Shown here: one piece after another, positions 45,169-54,455 of the stretch
Layout of the letters: every line of letters begins with the position of its first letter
Position numbering within the stretch: position 1 is the first letter of the stretch
NCBI GenBank assembly: GCA_030998225.1
Contig: JAPYXD010000262.1
Location: 310,001-374,000 of the forward strand
Source of the DNA: Diplolepis rosae
Taxonomy: Eukaryota > Arthropoda > Insecta > Hymenoptera > Diplolepididae
Length of the DNA: 64,000 bases
Direction of reading: 5' to 3'
The notes under the pieces: generated by a model
Seen by the model: only the letters and a program-made list of their open reading frames with translations
The model's database searches: none
What the model was told of the DNA's origin: nothing
Translations under genes and position numbers: made by a program

Positions 45169-46172
45169 ATGATTAAAACGGTCGTGTTAATCAAGTTTCT
45201 TTTAATCGATAGTATGGTATCAAAGTCCGGTATTTTTCGAGAGTGGTCCGAGGAATTAAGTGTTCGGTGTAGGGTGCCTTCTATCATCCGGAGCATGGAG
45301 GCCACGGTTCAGTCGATGGCGGCAGCGAGGACCGCGGATTTGGCTGTGAGGAGGGCAGTTGCTGACGGAGAGTCAGGGTAAGTAAAAGAAATTCTCACTC
45401 TTAAGTTACCCCGATGACGTTTCTCCTTTTCTATACAAGTCTGAAGTCCTTCATGCTATTTGCTTTTCCTTTTTCAGTTATGTCGTCAACCTGAGTCCCG
45501 AGTGGCTGCCAGTGTCCTTTCCCAGGCGGGGTAGATGGCCTCGCGACCGGCATCGACAGCGCAGCATTTTGATGCCGTGTCCCAACGCACAGTGGGTCCA
45601 GGAGTATCGATGGGGCGAAGACGAGTCCCAGTGGTACTGTCGAGGGTACTGGGCTCCTGCAAGTATAATTATTTAGCTTTTGTCTCCCTCCTTTTTCTCT
45701 TTTGGTTTGATATTGACTCTTTTTATGTATGTTCTAGGCTCCTTTTCTGCATCCCTTGCACTGTTATCACGGTGAGCACCCTGTCGAAATGTGGAGGGGT
45801 GCCGAGGGTGGAAACCCAGAAACCTCTTGGTAAGGACCTCATTCGGGTGTTTTTCTAATAAGTTTTCACATTTCTTTGTGTCAATGCCTTGTTTTTATCT
45901 TTCTAACCCTTTTCTAAGTCTTCAAGCTCCAGAGGGACGGGGCTAGCAGCCTTTGAGTTGTTCTGGGTCCAGTACCTCGGAAGTTCCTTTTCTCAAGCAT
46001 CACGTGCGGCACATTAGGAACTAGTAAGTGCCCTTATTGTCCTTCTTCCTTGGTATCATTGCTTGCATCAACTTGATTGTAATCCTTGTTTCTTTATTCA
46101 GCGATATTCTGGTGGTGTTTCGTGCTGCTGGGCTTCCAATGAATGGCCTCACAGAAGATTACCAGTCGTAGC
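45169..46172 (+). pseudogene. Spliced GC-rich locus of unknown family, one in-frame stop
   Basis: Five exon-like blocks with splice borders. Exon 1 from ATG 45169 to donor AGG|GTAAGT at 45379, joining in phase to an exon after TTTTTCAG at 45478 (YVVNLSPEWLPVSFPRRG, then a Trp/Arg-rich stretch); its donor would be a GC type (CT|GCAAGT, about 45658). A third block after TTCTAG at about 45739 reads APFLHPLHCYHGEHPVEMW and ends before GGTAAGG; the fourth (after TTTTCTAAG, 45919) continues in frame but has TAG after APEGRG; the last (after TTATTCAG, 46101) reads DILVVFRAAGLPMNGLTED and ends YQS-stop. The codons are much richer in GC than neighbours. No domain recognised. It could be a decaying gene or a spliced non-coding transcript. 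Confidence 0.35.
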
Positions 46173-46829
46173 ATAATTGAAAAATTCAATTACAGTTTAT
46201 TTTTAAAAATTCATCGTGTTACTGTCATGTTCGATCGTTTTTTTCTGTTCGTCACGAAGCTTTTGTATATTGCTCCGCAGTGTTAACCACTACTTGTTTT
46301 AATGATTATTAATTAGTTTATATAATTTCTTCGAAAGTTTCACCTAATCTAGTTATAAGGACTTTGTAAGTTTAATAAATTATTAGTACATAAATTTTTC
46401 TTTTCTCAATTCATTTATAATTACTTCCTCTTTTTTCATTTAAGTTCTTCTTTTTAATTGAATTAATTTCCCGTGTAGAAATTTTCCTAACTTAGCTCAA
46501 TTTATTATTGAGCTCCAAGCTGGGCCCAACTTGGCGCCCCATGTATGGGTCTTGGTTGGGCATCTCAAATTGGTCCCAAATAAATATTTTTAAAATTCAA
46601 CTAAGAAAAATTAAACTTAAAAAAAATTCAAATATATTTAGTTTATCAGCGACCTAAAATAATAAATAACACTGAAAGTGATGTGTTGATAAAACTGCAT
46701 TTTTCTTTTTATAACGTAGTGGAACGAGAAATCGCATGCCGATGTTCAAATTTGAGGTTATTTTTTCCCAAACTTGAAAGTAAGACATGAAGTTTATAAT
46801 TTATAGTGTTGTTTATTGCAGAAAAAACT
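46173..46829. other. Unassigned stretch
   Basis: Contains AATAAA-type signals (46374) that could serve the locus upstream and a GC-rich patch (CAAGCTGGGCCCAACTTGGCG, near 46516). No gene. Confidence 0.3.
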
Positions 46830-47098
46830 CCAAACTATATACAAACCTTTCCAAAATCATTTCAGTCGATTATGTCGATAATTAGAAGAGTGTATCACTC
46901 ACCATGATAACTGAACTCTACCATATCGACCTTATCAACCTGTGATTTAGAATTAACGTCATTTAAGACCAGATGGATTTTTCAATATATATGTGAACAA
47001 TTTTTTCTGTGAAAAAAGGAACGCTTCCAATCCGCTGGGTATCAAGCCCAGGACCTTTCGATTGCCGGTCGAATGCTCTATCATCTGATCATGTGTCA
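46830..47098 (-). repeat. tRNA-derived SINE, head and body
   Basis: Read on the minus strand: tRNA-like head (47098-47020) with GATAGAGCATTCGACCGGCA and CTGGGCTTGATACCCAG (T-arm), a TTTTTTCACAG link, then a unique body TCTGGTCTTAAATGACG to GGAAAGGTTTGTATATAG near 46835. The body recurs on the plus strand at 48278-48440. The anticodon loop would read GGC (Ala) but the fold is imperfect. Confidence 0.6.
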
Positions 47099-47125
47099 TT
47101 TTTAATAACAAAATATTAATTTAAT

Positions 47126-48237
47126 ATGAATAACCACTTTTGGCAGAAGTCACAAGTTTCCACTGGAAATCCGCAACGTAACTGCACAGCTACTGGTGAT
47201 TATACAGGAATAACGCATCATTTTAGCAATATGAAGGTGCAGGATTACCCACCTAATACGAGCTATGGAATGCCTAGCTCAAGTTCTTCACTTAGAAGAA
47301 ATCCTGAAACCTACGGAACTCCTAGGTTTAACAGAGCTCTACCAAGGAAGCCACGAAAGGCTAGAGAAAGCAAAAGTGCTGTCACAGTAAGTGAACCAAT
47401 AACGACTACTACTCTTGTCGTTAAAGCCAGAACTGAGAAGCTGACCAATGAACCATTGTACACAGTTGGTCCTGTAGTCGGAACTACACCAGTTAATAGT
47501 GTATACAGTCAGAACTTGGACTTTTATCATACCCTCTTTTACATGAACGGGTTCATGTAGATTTGGAGCTTCTAAATCCAGTTATTCGGAGGGAAATGCC
47601 CTTCTGCTTATTTCAGCACTCTATGTTCGGCTTACTAAACGCATGCATTTTGGATTACATGCGTGTCACAAATCAAGAGTCACGTTACGGTAACGAGGTT
47701 CTACCGTATGATCTAGTTCCTGAAGATTGTTGCATTCCATCACCGATATGTGAGTATTTACGCATGATTTCAAATGTGATTAAACCCCGAGGAGACCTTA
47801 TGCAAGTCAACTTCCCAGAGGCAGGAATACCTAACACATACATACCGCCGCTTTAGGCTGGATTACGGTCGCGAATAGTCCAACAGGAGAACGCCGCATG
47901 ACAACCTGACATTACCGGAACTATAAATGCACAATGTGCATATGGTTGTGCACAGACCAATATTGTCTACTACTTTGGCCTTAAGAGAGAACGGACTAAT
48001 CACGCAAAAGGATTGTGTTATACCACCGCGAATGGAGTAGCATTAGCTGGACGGGGCGCTACTATTAATAGAAACTTCACTATGGAAGCTCCATTCGCTC
48101 CAACTATTGGATTGGATATGTCACTAATCCGTAGTATGATGCAGTTTATTAATAGTCCAGTTGGAAAAAGGTCTAATCCACTAGCAGCTTGGCTGAAGCG
48201 GAACTTTTTTAAGAAAGATCAAGTCCTTTCCCGTTAA
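47126..48237 (+). pseudogene. Decayed reading frame resembling a virus capsid gene
   Basis: Three open stretches read in one direction: 47126-47560 (basic, Ser/Pro/Arg-rich N-terminus, then a structured part with PLYTVGPVVGTTP), about 47545-47856 in another frame (rich in hydrophobic residues, PSPICEYLRMISNVIKPRG), and 48013-48237 in a third relation after stops near 47854 and 47926. So at least one frameshift and two stops break it. Basic disordered N-terminus plus Pro-rich folded domain resembles coat proteins of partiti-like RNA viruses; that is an impression, not a motif match. It lacks introns and is flanked by SINE pieces in inverse orientation, as could follow from reverse transcription of viral RNA. 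Alternative: an unknown retrogene. Confidence 0.35.
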
Positions 48238-48277
48238 TGGACTAGGCGTGTAGTATTACTTCGGAAAACCTGAGATG

Positions 48278-48440
48278 AGATTGAAAAATTCCATCTGGTC
48301 TTAAATGACGTTAATTCTAAATGACAGGTTGATAAGGTCGATATGGTAGAGTTCAGTTATCATGGTGAGTGATATACTCTTCTAATAATCGACCTAATCA
48401 ACTGAAATGATTTTGGAAAGGTTTGTATATAGTTCATGAT
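48278..48440 (+). repeat. SINE body fragment
   Basis: Inverted copy of the SINE body at 46835-46990 (TCCATCTGGTCTTAAATGAC to GGAAAGGTTTGTATATAG). No tRNA-like head precedes it. Confidence 0.7.
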
Positions 48441-48490
48441 ATATCCGTTGCCAAATTGGCGTAAATAGATTCTGTGAGAAAAGTTTTGTG

Positions 48491-48607
48491 GAACCTCCAT
48501 AGCTCAGATGATAGAGCATTCGACCGACAATCGAAAGGTCCTGGGCTCGATACCCAGCGGAGTGGAAGCGTTCCTTTTTTCACAGAAAAAATTGTTCAAA
48601 CTCCAAA
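48491..48607 (+). repeat. tRNA-derived SINE head
   Basis: CATAGCTCAGATGATAGAGC (A-box region), TTCGACCGACAATCGAA (anticodon arm, loop anticodon GAC) and CTGGGCTCGATACCCAG (T-arm, B-box), then TTTTTTCACAG as in the 47-kb copy. Acceptor stem pairing is poor and no CCA-type end is present, so it is a SINE head rather than a tRNA gene. Confidence 0.6.
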
Positions 48608-49194
48608 CTTTCCCGAACATCAGCATTCCACAGATGAAGGTGAAATCAAGCAGAATTCAGTTCTAACAATTTCTTTACAAGACTCAGGAGCAGGTAACAT
48701 TATTAAAATGTATTTGAATTGCTAAAAAGATATTTGAAAGTACACTAATATAGATGCAGTTCAATTATCTTTTGCTTCAATAATGTACTTAAGTACAATT
48801 GATTTAGATTATTTTAATAACGGAATGAAATATAAAATTTCAATAACTTAGGATTTCTGATTGAAGAAAGATATAACAGGTTTAAAAATTTTGAAATTTA
48901 AAATTTACAAATAAAGATTTTTAGTTAAAAAATGATGCAATATTCTGTGTAATGGGCGAAAGATTCTTTTTTTCTGGGGTAAAGGTTTCTTTAAAACTGT
49001 AAGGAATGTATTTTTTTTTGAAAATATATATAAATCATAATACGGCTACATTTATAATTACGTCTAAATTAAAACTTTTTAAATGAAAAATGATTATTGT
49101 TCTTTAAAGGAAGTCAATCGATATTAATTCATACTATAGTTTGAATAAATATTAAACTCTGATAATGTTGAGTAGTTATACTGTTTTGTAATAG
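48608..49194. other. AT-rich stretch, no gene
   Basis: Nothing is recognised before the acidic N-terminus of the transposase copy begins. Confidence 0.3.
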
Positions 49195-51082
49195 ATAGCA
49201 GAGAGAATGATGGTTCACCAAAGAAATCTGAAGAGTTAAATGATCATTCAAGTAATGAGTCAAATTCATCAAATGCGGAGGTAGAAAACTCTGGAACTTC
49301 CAATTCCGATGAAACTTCAGAGTCCGATGATTTTTCAGATGATGCTGACGAATTAGAAGAAACTTTAGATCAACAAGGTCGTGTAAATGATGAAAACGTC
49401 GCAGATGTTCAACCGGAAACTCGACAGTTGAAGGACTGGGCCATAAAAAATAAAATATATCTGTCTCACTTAGATGAGTTGTTAGGAATTTTGAGGCCAA
49501 GACTTATGCCAGAAGTACCAAAATGCGCAAAGACGTTCCTTGGAACATCTAAAGCTTAGTACAATATTATCCAAATGATGGATAAGAAGGGCTCGATGGG
49601 TGAATTTGCGTATTTTGGGATTGAGAAAAGGCTGAACATGTGCTTCCAGCTCGTGCATTTCTAAAATCAACTGTTGGTCACGTTGGTAAAAATGCATGTG
49701 AGCGATGCACTGTTCAGGGGGTTCGATTAGATGGCAGAACCGTATTCCCATCCGCTGATGCTGAAGAAAGAACGGATCAATCATTTAGAGCTAGAGATCA
49801 AGCGGATCATCATCATGGTTTCACTGCTCTACTACGCATTGTGCCATCCTTAAACATTATTGTTGTTTCCGTTTTAGATTCTATGCATCTGTTGTATCAA
49901 GGCATAATGAAAAAACTGTTAGAATATTGGATTGATCACGGTGTAAATAAGCTTCATGTTACAAAGCGACAAAAGCTTTCCAGACGTATGGAACTTTTAA
50001 AACAGCAGGTTCCATGCGAGGTTTAGCGGGAACCAAGATCCACATACAATTTTGCTAAATGGAAAGCCACAGAATTGCGTTTCTTTTTATTGTATGCTGG
50101 ACCCGTTGTCTTAAAACATGTTTTAATTTCAAAACTATACGAGCATTTCTTAGCTTCACGTAGTTTGGCGACTTTTATGCTCTGATAAACTTTGTAGGAA
50201 GTATTGGAGACTCGCTGAACAATACCTGACTCTATTTTTCAAATACATTGGCGAGTATTATGGACCTGCTTCACAAATATTGAACGTCCATCACCTAATT
50301 CATCTTGCAGATGATGTATTCAATATGGGATGCAGTTTGAAAATCTTTTGAAAATCTGTTAGGAAAGATGAAAAAATCGTTGCGAACTCCGTATCGTCCA
50401 TTAGCACAACTGTGTCGACGTTTCCACGAACAATATTTCGTTAAAAATTGGAAACCAAATACACCACCTTCGTTTGAGATTTTAGAAAATGATGAAAATG
50501 CTATTCACAAAATTAAATATAAACAATTTGTGGTAAAAACTGTTTCCCCAGATAACACTTTAATTATGAAGGATAAAACAATTATTAAAGTGAAAGCTAT
50601 TCGTATGACTGAAAACAATGTTGTGATTCGAGGAAAAGTCTAGGATAAAAAGAAATCAATTTTTAGATTTCCTGCAGATTTTGAACGTTTTAATACGTGG
50701 GAAGTAAAGGAGAAAGCCTCAAAAAACAGTAAAATCTACGGAATAACATCGATTGATAACAAACTAGTGCGCTTGTCTATTAATATGCAGGAACAAAGCT
50801 CAAAAAAGGTATTTGTGTCCAAATTGGTGGAAAAAGTCGCGTTGCGTGCGAGTGCGTAGTTAGCCGCGGGCAGTCAAGTTTCGGGCGGTATGAACATTTT
50901 GCCCATTGAAGCGGGCGGTATGAACATTTTCGCCCGTTCAAGCGGGCGGTATGAACATTTCGCCCAATTTTGACGCCGAGGCACAATTGACTCCATGACG
51001 CTCTACGCACAAGCATGCAATGCGATTTTTTCCGCCCGTTTGGACACAAAAGGTATTTGTGATTCCACTTCTCCACAGTTAA
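49195..51082 (+). pseudogene. CACTA-like transposase, copy 3, internally deleted
   Basis: An acidic Ser/Asn/Asp/Glu-rich N-terminus follows an acceptor-like TAATAG, then LKDWAIKNKIYLSHLDELLG, EVPKCAKTFLGTSKA and a TAG at 49557. The part that holds NIDGLPLYNKS in copy 1 is deleted: GIEKRLNM passes to ARAFLKSTVG, KNACERCTVQGVRLDGRTVF, HHHGFTALLRIVPS and VLDSMHLLYQGIMKKLLEYWI. TAG codons at about 50024 and 50641 and frame changes near 50180-50370 break the rest (RTPYRPLAQLCRR is visible). The C-terminus (VIPLLHS, stop 51080-51082) is split by a 235-bp MITE. More like a typical CACTA transposase than copy 1; clearly dead. Confidence 0.7.
50814..51048. mobile_element. MITE with 9-bp target duplication (Mutator-like)
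   Basis: Ends TGTGTCCAAATTGG and CCGTTTGGACACA are inverted, and AAAGGTATT flanks both sides (50805-50813 and 51049-51057). A 9-bp duplication suggests a Mutator-like element. Inside, GCGGGCGGTATGAACATTT recurs three times at about 33-bp spacing (50882-50962). Removing it restores the transposase C-terminal frame. Confidence 0.85.
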
Positions 51083-51893
51083 TATCTATTGCACTCGCTA
51101 TTCTTTTATTTTGCGGATTGTAAAAGACAAAAAATAAATACAACTAATGGAAAAGATAATTGTCTGGGGTGTTTTTTTCAAGAATACTAATATTAAAAAA
51201 TTATTATGTCAAAAGGTCTCTAATAGAAACATAATTTTATAATTAAGTAAAATAAATCGCAGTATTGAAAAATTGTAACTTTTTGTAAAAAATTTAATTA
51301 CACATTAAATTTTAGAAAACGGTTTTAAGGTAAAAAAAGAAACAATTTTGAAATATTGAAATTTACTGTATTTAATTATAAAATGATGTTTCTACCAAGG
51401 GTCTTATTTTGATATTGTCATAAATTTTGATAGTTTTATTATTTCTATTTAAAAGTTTGTTCACATTGTACTATATAATATTCTTCCTTCCCTACAAGAA
51501 TATTGTTCCATAACTTGACAATTTAGTAATTAAAACTTTTATTGTAAGTTAGCAGTTGAATTACTTTTAATTTTGAAAAGCGCGCCTCTTTTAGTTAACA
51601 AGTGCGGCTACGCATCTCTGCGTTGTCCAATTATGAGTGACACTGGGCTTTTGGTGGCTTGGTGCTGCGTGGAGTGAGGCTTTGGTCTTTACCGTGACGG
51701 CCATTTTGGTGTATATTGGTGCATAATATAATTTCTTACATAATCATTCTTATTTTATCGAATCAGTTTGAAAAAAACAACCGGCAAGTGTTAATTTTTA
51801 ATACTATAAGGAGTTTCTGCTCAAAGTACTTATGCATATTGTTTTTATTTCAAAATCATTTATTTCATACACATAATTTTGTTTTTTCTAGAC
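51083..51893. other. Unassigned sequence upstream of a lone exon
   Basis: AT-rich; 51580-51715 is richer in GC and could be a promoter and 5' untranslated region for the exon that follows (acceptor TTTTTTCTAG at 51891). Confidence 0.3.
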
Positions 51894-52040
51894 ATGAATA
51901 AGAATGAAGAAGGTGAAGAAATAGAGGATGAAATTTATGAGTACCAATTGGTCGAATTTGTCAAACTTGGACGCAAAGGGCAACGACAAGTTGATATTGT
52001 CCCGTCTTTTTGGGCACAATATAATATTAAGAAGGCTCGA
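51894..52040 (+). pseudogene. Lone exon like the start of the palindrome gene
   Basis: After the acceptor the ATG at 51894 opens with acidic MNKNEEGEEIEDEIYE, then YQLVEFVKLGRKGQRQVDIV and PSFW. The palindrome gene has VVVEFIDEIDEDGKKIVDLVPSLW at the same place after its ATG. The match ends soon after PSFW, and no further exons of the DUF4806-like gene could be found between here and 53.1 kb, so this is a truncated relative. It lies 0.8 kb after the third CACTA-like transposase copy, in the same direction. Confidence 0.45.
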
Positions 52041-53124
52041 GAAATTCAAATGTTTCGCTCGAAGTCGTTTGTTATCGGCTCCTTTTATCGAACGATCATA
52101 TCGGGTATTCTTTTGTTAAATTTCGAATCGTGTCGTCTAATTTTTCGGACGAGATCGAGCGAGGTCCTCGAATATCGTCACTTGTGACAGTTCTCATATG
52201 ACAGCTTTACTCCTGGTAACTGAGACAACGCAATCAGAACGCAAACATGGCGGGAGAAGAGAACACGAGCAAAAGAAAATCTTCGATGTGAATAATAAAT
52301 TTAAGTTTTGTTTTATCCTATCTAAAAAAACAGCTCTAACGAAATATCTCGAAATTCTCGCACACATTGTTGTCGTAAACCTTATTGGCTGTCGGGTTAT
52401 TTTTTGATTTTTTGAATTGAGAAAAAAGAACGTTGATATGATTTAACTTCATATTCTTCTTTTGGTTTGTTTACTTTATGTTTTTCTATCATTATATTAA
52501 GGTTAAAATATTTAAAATATTAAGGTTAAATTGAAAGTTTATGAACATGAAAAATGCAGTAGATTTTGTAATGAGATAAATTATGTATAATTGTTATTTA
52601 ATTGATGTTGAATTTAATTAATTAAATTAATTGAAATTGCATTTTTAAAATTATAAAGTTTATTTTTCAATGTGTTTCTACATATGTGTTATTATTACAG
52701 TTTTGCATCTCATAATTTTTTTTCAAGTGCTTTATATTCATGATTTATTTTGTAGAATTGTATTTAAAATCAAAATAAAATCTGAAGAATCCTATCTAAA
52801 AAAACATTAAATAAATTTCAGTGTATTACGTTTATTCAGTATGAAAAATGATTTTTTACTTTCAAGGTATAAACATTTTTTAATTCTGAAATAGTGAAGA
52901 AAAAATAGTTCCAAAAAAAAAGAAAAAATTTGTACTAAATTTAATTTTATAATAATAATTGGTTGAGATATGATTATTCTTATTGATCACAATGTGAAAA
53001 AGAATACATGCTTTGATTTTTTAAGGTAAGTTTTATTTTTGCGGAAAATACATTCGAACACAAATATAAACATCAGAGAGGAAGAAAATTAAATTTAAAA
53101 AAATCTCAAAGATATTTGTATCCA
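52041..53124. other. Unassigned stretch
   Basis: 52180-52300 is somewhat GC-rich and has an ATG in good context at about 52246 (MAGEENTSKRKSS) that could be a first exon (donor AT|GTGAAT), but no partner was found. The rest is AT-rich. Confidence 0.25.
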
Positions 53125-54254
53125 TCAATCAGGGATTTGAATGACATCTTTGGTTTCTCTGCCAAGACTTTGATGTCGCGGATTGACATTACGTGCAATT
53201 TCATCATTTCTCCTGAAAAATTGAAAATAATTAGAAAATTAGTACATGTTAACTTCATTATTATTTTTACTATAAAAATAAATTTCTAATTATGATTCAA
53301 AATTTTTGAGACAGACATGCATTTTATAGTTGAAAAATGGTAATTCTAGGCTTTTCTAGGGATTACAGTTTTTATTTTTTCTAAAAAAAAGAATGGATTT
53401 TTGATCAAGAGATTGATAGAAATGAAATCAAAATACTGAAAAATTATCGTCATCCGTCATCGGTAACTTGTAAATTTTTAAGAAATGTTTCGTAGATTCA
53501 CAGATTTATTTATTTTTAACAAACATTTCTTTGAATTCACATGTGCAAAAGTTCACTTTGAAGATTATTTAAAATTGTGAAATGAATTTTAAGATTTGAG
53601 AACAGATGAAATAGTAAATAAATATATATTTACAAATTAATTAAATCATGAATCTCATTTAAAATAACATGATAGGAATTTGTCGACCATAAAATTAAAA
53701 TTTTTTATTTAGATTTAGAAAATTCAATTTAAATATTGATACTTACACTGATTTATCGTTCACTTCAATACTCTTAAGAATTTTCGTTGGTATGTATTGG
53801 ATTGTTTGAGCGTTCAATCCACTATCATTCTGGTCACTTTCATTCTCTGTTTCTGTCACTATCTTTTCAACGATTCCGGTCAATTCCCTATAAAAAATTT
53901 GCGTATCAATCTATAAATATTTACAACTTTATTAAATTGTTAAATCATGAAAATATCTCGTTTAAAATAACATGATAGGAATTTGTCGACAATTAAATTA
54001 CAATTTTTTATTTAGATTTAGAAAATTCAATATATTAATACTTACACTATTTTATCGTTCACTTCAACAGTCTTGAGAACTTTCGGTGTACTTTGATTAT
54101 TCGGTAAACTTACGTTCATCCCACTATCATTCTGATCACTTAAATTCTCTATTTCTGACCCTATCTTTTCCTTATCCATTTCTTCAAATTCTTTTTGGTC
54201 TCTCCGAGAGATATTCAATAAACTATTCAGACAATCTAGGTTTTCTGCCTGCAT
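53125..54254 (-). CDS. Acidic 145-aa protein with a duplicated exon, unknown
   Basis: Three exons on the minus strand: 54254-54046, 53887-53747 and 53212-53125. Borders are GT-AG (both donors AGT|GTAAGTAT), phases agree, and the exons total 438 bases, 145 residues. The first two exons are related: each has SDQNDSG(M/L)N, then a P-x-K-(V/I)-LK-(T/S) segment and EVNDK(I/S)V at the donor, so one is probably a duplicate of the other. The N-terminus (MQAENLDCLNSLLNISRRDQ) looks helical and the protein is rich in Glu and Asp. No family recognised. Starts 201 bp from a divergent gene for an OB-fold-like protein. Confidence 0.6.
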
Positions 54255-54455
54255 TTTATTATCTCAAATCTTGAATTGCAAAATTTTGAAATCAATAAGA
54301 CAGTTCAAATAACCAATGTTTCCATGACAACAATATATTTGACAAGTGAACATTTTTTAACAACTTCATTCATCGATCAAAATTATTTCTATCAAAAATT
54401 CCACTTTAAGAAGTTAACACTAAAAATAGTGACAAGCAGCTCAAGCTCTTCAATT
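54255..54455. promoter_or_regulatory. Shared divergent promoter region
   Basis: 201 bp between two start codons in opposite directions, so the genes probably share regulatory sequence. No specific motif was assigned; a frame on the plus strand is open across it (from 54276) but is ignored in favour of the ATG at 54456. Confidence 0.45.

Noticed and set aside
46836..48440. A TIR-bounded transposon enclosing the capsid-like frame
   Set aside because: The inverted sequences are a SINE body in opposite orientations, and the order of head and body is not mirror-symmetric, so two SINE insertions explain it better.
48491..48570. Possible tRNA gene
   Set aside because: D, anticodon and T arms are recognisable, but the acceptor stem does not pair and the loop lacks U33; the same head occurs attached to a SINE body.
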